Origin: Oceanicoccus sagamiensis
GTDB lineage: Bacteria > Pseudomonadota > Gammaproteobacteria > Pseudomonadales > Dasaniaceae
Reading direction: 5' to 3'
DNA: 64,000 nt
NCBI RefSeq assembly: GCF_002117105.1
Contig: NZ_CP019343.1
Coordinates: forward strand, 744,001-808,000
This document shows, in pieces, positions 10,601-18,466 of the stretch (the first letter of the stretch is position 1; every line of letters begins with the position of its first letter). The position numbers were made by a program, and so were the translations under genes. The notes under the pieces were generated by a model. It did no database searches. It was not told where the DNA came from and saw only the letters and a list, made by a program, of their open reading frames with translations.

Positions 10601-11997
10601 GGGTCAGTACCATTATCCAGTTCGGTTAAAAAACTGAGGCCATCGCCGTCATTATCCGTATTCAGCCGCAGACTTGGAAAGCTTAAGCCGTTTCTGGGGT
10701 CAGTAAAGGTGGTGGCTTGCTGCTTGAGTAAAGCCGTTATCTGGTCAACCGTCAGGCTACTATCAATCGCCTTAAGGACGGTATAGGCACCAGAGACATG
10801 AGGGGCAGCCATTGAGGTTCCCGATAAGCCACCCAAGCCATTGGAGAAAATCCAAGTGGGAACAGCAGCCACTATCGTCTCACCCGGTGCCATAAAATCC
10901 AAAAAGGCTGCACTATTAGAAAATGTACTGACAGAGTTACCGGTATCACGGACACTGCCTACAGAAATAACATCGGGGATACAGGCCGGTCTGGCAATAG
11001 CATTGGTAAACTCACTATTCCCTGAGGAGGCAATCGTTGCTATACCCAGCGCTTTTAAATCAGCAACCTGGTTCGCTAGATTGCGCTCGGCACTGGAAGT
11101 ACATTCTGAGCTGTATTCGCCGCTACCCAGACTCAGGTTAACGGCGGCAATATTATAAGAAGAAGCCAAGCCTTCAACATAGGCCATACCCGCCAAAACA
11201 TCACTGTCAAAAGCCAGCAAACAGGGCGCGGCAAGGGGTGAGCAATTGCTTGAATAATTCGCACGGGTAAAAACCTGCACCATAATAATATCGGCTTTGG
11301 GTGCAACCCCCCTATAAGTACCGTGACTACCTGCTGCGATCGAGGCAACATGGGTTCCGTGATAACAATCCCCATCGCCACACACTTCAGCAGTGCCTGC
11401 ACCAGAGCCATCCTGCCCACCAGGGCAGAGACTGGTATAGCGAGAGCCACTCGAACTGGAGAAACAAGCTTCCTCGACAACCCGGCCGGAAAAATGACTG
11501 TGGTCAACCTGAAAACCAACATCAAGAATAGCAACTGCCGCCCCATCGCCATCATAGCCCAATGTCTGCGCACTACTTGCGCCAATATAATTCCGGGAAG
11601 CATTTAAGTGTCGCCTGTTAGCACGATCCTCTACCACGGCCTCGATCCAACCACTATCCAGCAAAGTATCCAACTGCTGTTGATTTAATTCATAAACCAC
11701 CAACGGTAAATCGGCCAACTCTTTTTGGGCAGCAATATTCCACTGCTGCATAGCGCTCATTAACCGAGCCCGCCCCTGTAGCATTTGTAAATCGGGGTGG
11801 GTAAATAACTGATGCGGTTTAACACGGGCGATAACCCTGACCATACCCTCTTGCGAGGTGCGTAATTTGAGCTGTTCGTATTGGGGGGCTAATTGAAGAC
11901 GCTCGAAGTAGCTTCCCGGATCAGCGTGGACCCAGGTTGGGGCTTGTAAGGCCACCAGAATAACTAGCGATTTCAGGACATAGTGGATATGGCTCAT
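7627..11997 (-). CDS. Secreted subtilisin-like (S8) protease with calcium-binding and dockerin-like modules
   Basis: A 1456-residue secreted protease. It has an N-terminal signal peptide (about 1-25, ending WVHA), an inhibitor-like propeptide (about 30-125) and an S8 catalytic domain with Asp159 (AILDVG), His213 (HGTHVAS) and Ser395 (GTSMAAPH). Downstream are repeated Ig-like segments (SVGSHTIT... three times) separated by aspartate-rich thrombospondin type 3-like loops (DADGDGYSN, DPDGDGVNN), then a dockerin-like pair (DIDGDGSWTSLDVSLL and ADGELTAADLYAL), and a C-terminal region of unknown fold. The sequence ends in LTITLDFE without an obvious sorting signal. It probably degrades extracellular protein. 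It is a single gene; no partner is adjacent in the same direction. Confidence 0.93.
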   Translation of the reverse strand: MSHIHYVLKSLVILVALQAPTWVHADPGSYFERLQLAPQYEQLKLRTSQEGMVRVIARVKPHQLFTHPDLQMLQGRARLMSAMQQWNIAAQKELADLPLVVYELNQQQLDTLLDSGWIEAVVEDRANRRHLNASRNYIGASSAQTLGYDGDGAAVAILDVGFQVDHSHFSGRVVEEACFSSSSGSRYTSLCPGGQDGSGAGTAEVCGDGDCYHGTHVASIAAGSHGTYRGVAPKADIIMVQVFTRANYSSNCSPLAAPCLLAFDSDVLAGMAYVEGLASSYNIAAVNLSLGSGEYSSECTSSAERNLANQVADLKALGIATIASSGNSEFTNAIARPACIPDVISVGSVRDTGNSVSTFSNSAAFLDFMAPGETIVAAVPTWIFSNGLGGLSGTSMAAPHVSGAYTVLKAIDSSLTVDQITALLKQQATTFTDPRNGLSFPSLRLNTDNDGDGLSFLTELDNGTDPEDAAPTVAISAPSTGLDQLQTLAVNLQGTATDAEEGNLSSSLQWFSSIDGSLGQGSDISVYLSAGSHTITATVSDSQGGSPVLVPSVMVHISPDADDDGMDDNWEAQYGLTDPAADADGDGYSNLQEYQAGFNPTDAAPLASIDAPTTGADFLQATDIGFVGSATDAEDNNAELTASLIWSSNIDGAFGVGSPLTAALSVGSHTITLSVVDSEGAIPVNPPTIQLTVLADVEANGMADIWEAFYGVSDPLADPDGDGVNNLAEYQQGTNPLDAPATITLLAPANSASPHTDGLAIDFLASAIDDNDGDISAVIAWDSDLDGPLGTGSSLSKVLSVGDHTVTLTATDSEGGVAQLVFMLSVVERGDIDGDGSWTSLDVSLLKDHVFGIALLDESLVSRADIAPEVADGELTAADLYALEVLAFGSQQSPADTDLDLLPDSWEASYGLNPNDAADGNDFNSDADTLSNAQEYYYQTSPLLSDSDGDSFNDSDEVAAGFDPLNATVYLNAPELCGDGVDQNGDGLEIGYEDPADPLSNIVCEEVAGVVNYYVYDYSYQTEGQLLFTVDGSGDVTETRYRHDTENLGEIASYFIYHDNIFAELSLWKAVSLTSAPSASDIHQFLIDRNRTESRMHVQLLANGSANYPLDNDQWSGSAHWAVAHESDERRLQGFIIGAVDTPSLRQRFSIANFADVSASGNLQLQISGSDYSHAGHVDMRSRWVVRYYNEAGGLVGSTFVKSYVMDNSWQDRSFLVDVPVGAVEVQVELQMTLIALSKGQSRNAIYNEDVPVYFDNIVVSAVRRNTKSAIADEALRDKVVLYNYSGGTPLQEPHYFLYNDADQQTFQIDDIGLVSETVYDLQGRVSQRLVYSQSVLAALEGWLSFPGHESKELTATDIRAFLGDNPGISSQLDYHYSHTASIGQTRVIDFSEIVNASVGTSVEFEAVVNVVDGSVVLDSQAKTITFTPSGHTGNESFDLILADGAETLTITLDFE

Positions 11998-12226
11998 ATA
12001 GCTTTCTCACTGGCACTATATGCGATGTATTCGCTTATTATTAGATATGCCAGAACGTCGTAGCTTTTCGCACCGGTTAAAATGCTCAACTATTAGACAA
12101 TATTACACCCCATAAATAAAGTGCAATTACTGCCAAAAAATTACCTGCGCATTTCTTTCTCAACCTAACAAAAATGCTAAGCCATTGAATTATATAGCAT
12201 TAATAACTTAGCCAAACCTCCACTCG

Positions 12227-13477
12227 TCAGCCTTTCCTTTTTGCATTCACCTCATTTAACAGAGCCATATTGATCTCGCTAATACCTTTTTGCCCTGCTG
12301 CTTTAAACACAGAGCGCAATGCCGCACCACGGAACATGGCCGGTATCTTCTTAAGCTGGGCGGCAGCCCCCGGAGTAAAGCTAAACTCCGCCTTTTTGGC
12401 GTTTAACTTGGCCAGAAAAGCCGGGTCGACATCGGCATGGTCATCGCTGCTACCAGCAACCACCGTCAACTTATCCTCAGTATTATTATAACTGCCATCG
12501 GTGTAGCTCATCTCCGGCTTATTGGCCGAATCATAAAGCTCATCAACATTGATATAGGGCGCATTGGCATCAAACTGCAACGGCGTTTGTGCCGAGGGGT
12601 TGGTGGAGGGCCGAATCGTATCGATAATAGCAATACGGTTCATTTCCCGATAAGCCGGTGAGAAATCGTTGATACCGCGATGCTGCAAACAGCGATTATC
12701 CCACATGGCTATCGAGTTATCCTGCCAGCTAAAACGGCATTGAAACTCTGGCTGGTAAGCATGTTCAAACAGCATGGCTAACAGCGTATCGCTTTCTTTT
12801 TCGGATAACTCAGGAATGCGAACACCCGTTAGCTGACTGGCATAAATCGACTTGCGCCCTGTTTCGGGGTGAGTAATCACCAGTGGGTGTGTCGCTGGCG
12901 GATTGCGCTTCATCATATCTTCCCATGCCTGTGCGCCAGCACCCTCTAAAATACCGCGACCAAACGTTTTATCCAAATTATGAACACAGCTTAAACCTTC
13001 AAGAAATTTTTTCATCGGTTCTGATAAGGTATCAAAGGCTTTTTCCATATCGACCCAAATTGTATTACCTCCACCCTGTGGCATTTTCAGGCCCCGCAGT
13101 ATCGACATTTTGGAGGGGTAGTCCCGGAAGGAATCATCCGCATGGTAATTAACATCACTACCAATCGAGCTGTACTCATCCATAATCTGCTCTTTAATTT
13201 GCGGGTATTGCTCTAACTGTGGCACCGCACCAGGGCCCTGGGGCAAACCAAAACGGCGGGCAAAAGTAATATGCTGCTCCGGCGTCATGGCCTGGTCATA
13301 GAAAAACAACACCTTAAAATCCAGAAAGGCACTGTAGATTTCTTTAAAGGCAGCGTCAGTCAATTGGGTATTTAAATCTATGCCCGAGACAATACCACCC
13401 AAGGCACCGGATGCCGGCACAATCGAAAAATGCTGGTACTGGACCTCTTCTCGCTCTGAAAAAAACTGGTAACTCAT
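12227..13477 (-). CDS. TauD/TfdA-family dioxygenase with PCP_red-like C-terminal extension (copy A)
   Basis: A 416-residue Fe(II)/2-oxoglutarate dioxygenase. The iron ligands are visible as His112-Ala-Asp114 (YHADDSF) and His266 (QHRGINDF), with an arginine in MNRIAI as the probable 2OG ligand. TauD enzymes are usually about 280-300 residues; this one has about 110 more. Residues 350-416 (FLAKLNAKKA ... FTPGAAAQLKKIPAMFRGAA) resemble the small PCP_red domain at the C-terminus of dark-operative protochlorophyllide reductase subunit B; this is a motif-level impression. A paralogue with the same extension is at 16450-17652. It lies 18 bp after an SDR gene on the same strand, probably in one operon, divergent from a TetR gene. 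Confidence 0.9.
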   Translation of the reverse strand: MSYQFFSEREEVQYQHFSIVPASGALGGIVSGIDLNTQLTDAAFKEIYSAFLDFKVLFFYDQAMTPEQHITFARRFGLPQGPGAVPQLEQYPQIKEQIMDEYSSIGSDVNYHADDSFRDYPSKMSILRGLKMPQGGGNTIWVDMEKAFDTLSEPMKKFLEGLSCVHNLDKTFGRGILEGAGAQAWEDMMKRNPPATHPLVITHPETGRKSIYASQLTGVRIPELSEKESDTLLAMLFEHAYQPEFQCRFSWQDNSIAMWDNRCLQHRGINDFSPAYREMNRIAIIDTIRPSTNPSAQTPLQFDANAPYINVDELYDSANKPEMSYTDGSYNNTEDKLTVVAGSSDDHADVDPAFLAKLNAKKAEFSFTPGAAAQLKKIPAMFRGAALRSVFKAAGQKGISEINMALLNEVNAKRKG

Positions 13478-13495
13478 GGGCCTAACTCCTGATCA

Positions 13496-14248
13496 TTATG
13501 CGCGCGCGTGAAAAATTTTGTCGCTAATAAAACTGGGCAAGCCTCCCAGCAACCAAAAAATAAAATACATACCTTTGCTAAAACCAATACGCGGCTTATT
13601 CCGCGCCAACCCCCTGCCAATAATCTCAGCAGCTCTGTCAGCACTCATCGCTCCTCGAGGCTGGAAGCTCAAAGCATCGGTCATCCGGCTTTTGACCATT
13701 GCCGGAATGATCACTGAAACACCAATACCGTATTTGGACAGTGACCCCCGCAAGCCTTCACCCCATACTCGCATGGCAGCTTTACTGCCCGAGTAGGACG
13801 CACCATTGGGGAAGCCGCGAAAGCCCATCACCGAACTCACTACCGCTATTTGACCATAGCCCCGGCTTTTCATCGGCTCAATCACCGGCAGCACCGTGTT
13901 TAAAACGCCGTCGATATTGACGCTAAAGTTTTCCCGCATATGCTCAGCCGTTTCAACATCTGCTCCGGTGCTGGCGGAGGCTCCAGCATTGGCAACAATC
14001 AGGTCCAGGGGATGCTGAGTATCAGCGTTGCTAATAAATGTTGCTGCAGCAGCCTGATCACAGATATCCAGAGTTTGAGGAAAAACCTCAGCCCCTTTAT
14101 CTCGGCACTGCTCGGCAACCTGCTGTAATCGCTCGCTATTTCGCCCCGTTAAATACAGTCGACGACCCTCTTGGGCATACATTAAAGCCAGACCTTCACC
14201 AATACCTGAAGAAGCCCCTGTTATAAGAATATTTTTAAAATCAGTCAC
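13496..14248 (-). CDS. Short-chain dehydrogenase/reductase (SDR)
   Basis: A 250-residue classical SDR. The cofactor loop is TGASSGIG (about residues 10-17), followed by the NAG motif (VANAGAS), the catalytic Ser in AVVSSVMG and the YSGSK active-site Tyr/Lys. It probably oxidises or reduces a hydroxyl/keto group of the substrate handled by the neighbouring dioxygenase. The C-terminus is hydrophobic (MYFIFWLLGGLPSFI), suggesting membrane association as seen in SDRs acting on lipids or steroids. It is the first gene of a leftward pair with the TauD copy A and is transcribed away from a TetR gene across a 155-bp intergenic region with a palindrome. Confidence 0.92.
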   Translation of the reverse strand: MTDFKNILITGASSGIGEGLALMYAQEGRRLYLTGRNSERLQQVAEQCRDKGAEVFPQTLDICDQAAAATFISNADTQHPLDLIVANAGASASTGADVETAEHMRENFSVNIDGVLNTVLPVIEPMKSRGYGQIAVVSSVMGFRGFPNGASYSGSKAAMRVWGEGLRGSLSKYGIGVSVIIPAMVKSRMTDALSFQPRGAMSADRAAEIIGRGLARNKPRIGFSKGMYFIFWLLGGLPSFISDKIFHARA

Positions 14249-14303
14249 TTAACACACTCTTGTCAACTCTCGGCATTGTTGAAACAATAGCCGACTGGAA
14301 AAT

Positions 14304-14321
14304 TTAAGTCCTTTGACTTAA
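14304..14321. promoter_or_regulatory. Candidate TetR operator A (18-bp palindrome)
   Basis: TTAAGTC-CTTT-GACTTAA is a perfect inverted repeat with 7-base arms and a 4-base spacer, placed between the divergent SDR and TetR genes. Another TTAAGTC half-site is at 14353-14359 and a perfect 10-base palindrome ACTTTAAAGT at 14332-14341. TetR repressors usually autoregulate through such sites. The equivalent position by the paralogous TetR gene holds a palindrome of the same architecture. Confidence 0.6.
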
Positions 14322-14403
14322 TCTACGAAGTACTTTAAAGTGAGCAACAACATTAAGTCAAGCGAATTAATTTATTAAATCATTCACCCATTGGTAAAAG
14401 CCT

Positions 14404-15072
14404 ATGCCCCCACCCCAACCCATAGATACCGATACCCGTCTAAGACTGATGCTAGCCGGAGAAAGGCTGATTGGTGAGCTGGGCATCGAAGGCGTGTCCC
14501 TGCGGCAGGTTAATACTGCTGCCGGTCAGAAGAATAAATCCGCAGCCCATTATCACTTCGGCACCAAGCTGGGCCTGATTGAGGCCATCTACAATTACCG
14601 TATGGAAAGGGTTAATACACGCCGCGAAAAAATGCTCGACAACAACACTGGCACGCTTCGCGATCTCATAACCGCTTGGGTCTATCCTATGGTGGAAGAA
14701 ATGAATGAGGCGGATGGTGGCACCCACTACATTCGGTTTATCGCCAAAGTTAGTACCCATGCCGACAACGATGTCAGAAGCCTGATGGACAGCAAACACG
14801 CCTCCGGCTTACACCGTATCGCAGCCGGCCTAAGAGAGCTTTTAGTCGATTTACCCGCCACTATTTTTTCTATGCGTTTTGGCTTGGTGATGATCGAAGT
14901 TATTCATATTCTGGCAGAGCACGAACGCCTGATGGAACTATCCCCAAACCATGAAATGAGCAACGCTCTCTATGTCAGTAATCTGGTTGATACGCTAGTC
15001 GCCACACTGGAGGCCAGCCTATCCACTGAAACCCAGCGTGAATTAACTAACAATAAAAACCAAACTGCTTAA
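14404..15072 (+). CDS. TetR-family transcriptional regulator (copy A)
   Basis: A 222-residue repressor-type regulator. The N-terminal HTH spans about residues 10-60 (MLAGERLIGELGIEGVSLRQV ... SAAHYHFGTKLGL), matching the TetR recognition-helix pattern. The C-terminal part is the variable ligand domain. It is closely similar throughout to the TetR at 17666-18466, for example in GIEGVSLRQV, AGQKN and the C-terminal STET motif, so the two are paralogues. It is divergent from the SDR/TauD pair and 17 bp upstream of the MFS gene, which it probably controls together with itself. The likely effector is the substrate or product of the dioxygenase pathway. Confidence 0.92.
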   Translation: MPPPQPIDTDTRLRLMLAGERLIGELGIEGVSLRQVNTAAGQKNKSAAHYHFGTKLGLIEAIYNYRMERVNTRREKMLDNNTGTLRDLITAWVYPMVEEMNEADGGTHYIRFIAKVSTHADNDVRSLMDSKHASGLHRIAAGLRELLVDLPATIFSMRFGLVMIEVIHILAEHERLMELSPNHEMSNALYVSNLVDTLVATLEASLSTETQRELTNNKNQTA

Positions 15073-15089
15073 TTGCCCGAGGTGTCACT

Positions 15090-16400
15090 GTGAACAATCC
15101 CACCAAGTTTGGCCCCGCAACACTGGCGCCAGGTTATAGTAAAAGCAATGCCGCAGGTTTGCTGGTCGCTTCATTCACGGCTATCCCTCTGGTTAGCTTT
15201 ATAAATTTTGCGCAACCCTTTTTATTAGAAGAAGTGTTCCATGTTCCCAAAGAAGAACAAGGTGTATTGACCGGCCAGCTGGCAGCCATGCAAGAATTTA
15301 TTGTTTTGATGCTGATGGGCTTTGTGGGCGCCATGTCAGATAACTGGGGGCGAAAAATCATTATGATTATTGGCCTTGCGATGCTCGCACTTGGCCTGGT
15401 GATATACCCCCTGGCTACTCAGGCCAACGACCTGTATGCCTACCGCATTGTATTTGCCATTGGCGCGGCGATGGTGCCGGTCATGTACAGCACCACCCTG
15501 CAAGACACTGCAGCTAACAAGTCACGCGGTATCTTTACCGCATTGGGAAGTTTTTGTACTGGTCTTGGTATGGTGTTGATCGCCACGCAAATTGGCAAGT
15601 TGCCACAACAGTTAATTGATAGCGGCTTAGACCCGATGATGGCTGGCCGTTATACCTATTGGTGTATGGTGATATTAGCGCTCGTCGTTGCCATAGCGGT
15701 ACACTGGTTATGGCGCAGCGGGGGAGAAACCCGCATGGAGAAAAAAGTACCCGCCTTGCAACTTGTCTCTCAGGGCTTTGCTGAAGCCAAACTTAATCCT
15801 CGTATTGCACTGTCCTATATGACAGCTTTTGCCTCCCGTGGTGATTTGGTAGTGGTTGGTACCTTTATGTCATTATGGGTAGTGCAGTCGTCATCTGATT
15901 ATAACCTCACCTCCGCCGAAGGACTGGCAAGAGCAGGCATTATGGTCGCCATTGTGCAAGGTACTGCAATGTTATGGGCAATCGTAATGGGTATACTCTG
16001 CGACAAAATTAACCGCGTACTTGCGGTATTCATCGGCTTTAGTATTGCCGCTGTGGCCTATGTCAATATGTCGCTAATTGATAACCCTTTTGCAAGCTCC
16101 GCCTTAATTGCCTGCATTGTTTTAGGTGTAGGTGAAATTTCCACTATTATTGCCGGCTCTGCACTGATTGGCCAGGAAGCACCCGCAGAAAGAAGAGGTT
16201 CAATTTTAGGCGTATTTAGTTTAATTGGTGCTGCGGGTATTTTACTGGGCACTTATTTTGGAGGCGTGGTATTTGACGGCGTCGGCCGTACAGCGCCTTT
16301 TTTAATGATGGGGATTGTTAATGCCATGGTGGCCATTACTGCTCTGGTGGTTTTATTACGCTCACCGGGTATGACGGGCGCAGAAGTACAAAGCCAATAA
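15090..16400 (+). CDS. Major facilitator superfamily transporter
   Basis: A 436-residue integral membrane protein with about 12 hydrophobic helices. The MFS motif A between helices 2 and 3 is clear (GAMSDNWGRKI). The second half carries a weaker equivalent (GILCDKINRVLAV). The GTG start at 15090 follows GAGGTG at a good distance and sits 17 bp after the TetR stop, so the two genes form an operon. It probably imports or exports the small molecule sensed by the TetR protein and oxidised by the flanking TauD enzymes; direction of transport cannot be told from the sequence. Confidence 0.92.
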   Translation: MNNPTKFGPATLAPGYSKSNAAGLLVASFTAIPLVSFINFAQPFLLEEVFHVPKEEQGVLTGQLAAMQEFIVLMLMGFVGAMSDNWGRKIIMIIGLAMLALGLVIYPLATQANDLYAYRIVFAIGAAMVPVMYSTTLQDTAANKSRGIFTALGSFCTGLGMVLIATQIGKLPQQLIDSGLDPMMAGRYTYWCMVILALVVAIAVHWLWRSGGETRMEKKVPALQLVSQGFAEAKLNPRIALSYMTAFASRGDLVVVGTFMSLWVVQSSSDYNLTSAEGLARAGIMVAIVQGTAMLWAIVMGILCDKINRVLAVFIGFSIAAVAYVNMSLIDNPFASSALIACIVLGVGEISTIIAGSALIGQEAPAERRGSILGVFSLIGAAGILLGTYFGGVVFDGVGRTAPFLMMGIVNAMVAITALVVLLRSPGMTGAEVQSQ

Positions 16401-16449
16401 CCGGTAAATTTCTTTGGCAAAGGGCGTGTTCGATCATCGCACGCCCACA

Positions 16450-17652
16450 TTACCGGCTCTTTCTGACCTCTTCCAATATCTCAAGCCCCACAACACTGGC
16501 ACCTTGTTTAGTCGCCTCTGAAAAAATAGCACTCAGTGCAGCACCTCTAAACATCATAGGTATTTGCTTGACCCGCATAGCGGCTTCTGGAGTAAATTCT
16601 ATGCCCGCTTTTTTCTTGTTGAGCTTGGCTAAAAATTTAACATCTACATCGATGGCCGTCGCTTCTACGAGGGTATCTGTAGGCGCATCGTCTGAGCCGG
16701 CTTCGCCAACTGACTTTTCATCATCCAACGCATTACAAGGCACGATATCCAAGTGGCTGATAGTACGCGTAAGCGCTGTATCAAGGTCCAGTGCTGGCGC
16801 CTGCTCATCCGCAATAGCTATCCGGTGCATCACTCTTAATGCCGGGAAAAAGTCATCAATGCCCCGATGCACCGTACAGCGATTATCCCACCAGGCCACG
16901 CTATTATTTTTCCATTTAAAACGGCATTCAAACTCAGGCAAAAAAGCTTTACCGCACAAATAATTAAGTAGCAGCTCGCTTTCTTCCGGCTCTAACTCAT
17001 GTATTTTCAAGGTGAGTAACTCACTGCAATAAATAGATTTTCGCCCTGTTTCCGGGTGACGAATGACCAGCGGATGCGTATGGGGTAAATTGCGAGTCAT
17101 CATCCGGTCAAAATCTTCACCTGAACCTGACTCCAGAATTTTACTGCCAAACCCTTTCGCCAAAGAATGCTCCGCCGTTAAACCCTGCAACAAGGTTTTC
17201 ATTGGCACTGATAGTGAGTCGTACACTTTTTCCATATCCACCCAGATCGTATCACCTCCATGGTCAGGCATATCAACACCCCGTAGTATCGACATTTTAG
17301 TTGGGTACTTATGAAAACTATCATCTGCATGAAAACTGACATCTGACCCCATGCGACTGTATTCATCGTACTGCTGCCGCGTAATCATGGGGAATTGTTC
17401 ACTGACTATTGGTATAAAATCAGCATCGGCAGGCGTCCCTACCAAACGAGCAAAATCAGCATGATCCTGGTCATTCATTGCCTGATCCCTAAAAAACAAG
17501 ACTTTGAAATCGAGCAGGGCCTGCTTTAATTCACTGACCACTTCAGGCTTTAAATCGCCATTAAGCTGAACACCGGATATCTGTGCACCCAAGGCACCTG
17601 ACACAGGTTCATAGTTAAAGTATTGGTACGCAGGTAATGATGGTGTACTCAT
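16450..17652 (-). CDS. TauD/TfdA-family dioxygenase with PCP_red-like C-terminal extension (copy B)
   Basis: A 400-residue paralogue of the enzyme at 12227-13477. Iron ligands are His108-Ala-Asp110 (FHADDSF) and His262 (VHRGIDDF); HPETGRKSIY and KMSILRG are shared blocks. The C-terminal residues 336-400 repeat the extension motif (FLAKLNKKKA, FTPEAAMRVKQIP, MFRGAA), while the linker before it has diverged, which argues that the extension is a conserved domain rather than a random tail. It converges on the MFS gene and diverges from the second TetR gene, with only 13 bp between annotated starts. The role is probably a related but distinct oxidation step. Confidence 0.9.
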   Translation of the reverse strand: MSTPSLPAYQYFNYEPVSGALGAQISGVQLNGDLKPEVVSELKQALLDFKVLFFRDQAMNDQDHADFARLVGTPADADFIPIVSEQFPMITRQQYDEYSRMGSDVSFHADDSFHKYPTKMSILRGVDMPDHGGDTIWVDMEKVYDSLSVPMKTLLQGLTAEHSLAKGFGSKILESGSGEDFDRMMTRNLPHTHPLVIRHPETGRKSIYCSELLTLKIHELEPEESELLLNYLCGKAFLPEFECRFKWKNNSVAWWDNRCTVHRGIDDFFPALRVMHRIAIADEQAPALDLDTALTRTISHLDIVPCNALDDEKSVGEAGSDDAPTDTLVEATAIDVDVKFLAKLNKKKAGIEFTPEAAMRVKQIPMMFRGAALSAIFSEATKQGASVVGLEILEEVRKSR

Positions 17653-17665
17653 AAGCTCTCCGGCA

Positions 17666-18466
17666 GTGATACTGAAAATTAAAGCAGCCGCTTTAAAATA
17701 CGACTTTACGCCATTTAAAGCAAGTGGTTTAATTGTAATTACCTATCAATACACCGACTTATCACCCTGTGCCGAAATCACCCCCGACAATAAAGAGCAA
17801 ACCCGCGAACGATTACTATTGGCCGGGGAGAAATTGATTGCTGAAAACGGAATTGAAGGAGTATCTCTACGCCAGGTGGGCATTGAAGCGGGCCAGAAGA
17901 ATACTTCCGCAGCGCTCTACCACTTCAGCCATAAAGAAGGGCTGCTGCTGGCGATTTTTGAATACCGTATGGCCCATGTTGACCAGCGGCGGCATCAATT
18001 ACTCGATAAGGACGACAGCAGTATCAGAGCGCTGATCAAAGCCTGGGTATTGCCAGACCTGGAAGAAATTACCAGCACTAAGGGCGGCTCTTACCATGCA
18101 AGATTTCTGGCGGTAGCGTCCAATCACCCCGCACTGAACTTTAGCAAACTATGGACCAGCCCTTATGCCAGTAGTTATATGCGTATTGCTAAGGGGCTAA
18201 AAGCACTGCTGCCGAAAATGCCAGAAACCATTTTCTACAGCCGCTTCGGTATGGCGATGATCCAAAGTATTTACAATCTGGCCGACCAGGAACGACTGCG
18301 ATCAAGCAAATCTAAAAACGCCATCAGCGAAGACCTGTTTATCCATCAACTGATTGATGTGATGGAAGGTATTTTTATCGCCCCTATATCCACAGAAACC
18401 AAGAAGCAATTAAAACTCGCCAAGCCTGCCAGCCAGGCAACAACTCTAAAAAAGGGATATGTTTGA
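17666..18466 (+). CDS. TetR-family transcriptional regulator (copy B), start uncertain
   Basis: A paralogue of the TetR at 14404. The HTH begins around residue 48 of this frame (RLLLAGEKLIAENGIEG ... YHFSHKEGL), so about 25 residues at the N-terminus are surplus relative to copy A. The only ATG, GTG or TTG in frame upstream of the HTH is the GTG at 17666, which lies before the palindrome at 17679-17696. A start there would place the operator inside the gene, so a rare start (for example ATT near 17731-17737) is possible. The 3' end overlaps the TTG start of the following dioxygenase gene, indicating a two-gene operon. Confidence 0.85.
   Translation: MILKIKAAALKYDFTPFKASGLIVITYQYTDLSPCAEITPDNKEQTRERLLLAGEKLIAENGIEGVSLRQVGIEAGQKNTSAALYHFSHKEGLLLAIFEYRMAHVDQRRHQLLDKDDSSIRALIKAWVLPDLEEITSTKGGSYHARFLAVASNHPALNFSKLWTSPYASSYMRIAKGLKALLPKMPETIFYSRFGMAMIQSIYNLADQERLRSSKSKNAISEDLFIHQLIDVMEGIFIAPISTETKKQLKLAKPASQATTLKKGYV
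17679..17696. promoter_or_regulatory. Candidate TetR operator B (18-bp palindrome)
   Basis: TTAAAGC-AGCC-GCTTTAA is a perfect inverted repeat with 7-base arms and a 4-base spacer, in the divergent region between TauD copy B and TetR copy B. A third half-site TTAAAGC is at 17715-17721. The outer four bases match operator A exactly and only the inner arm bases differ, as expected for sites of two paralogous repressors that have separated their specificities. Confidence 0.6.

Noticed and set aside
11133-11603. 156-codon minus-strand frame within the subtilase gene
   Set aside because: Alternative frame of the subtilase catalytic domain; the S8 triad is encoded in the other frame.
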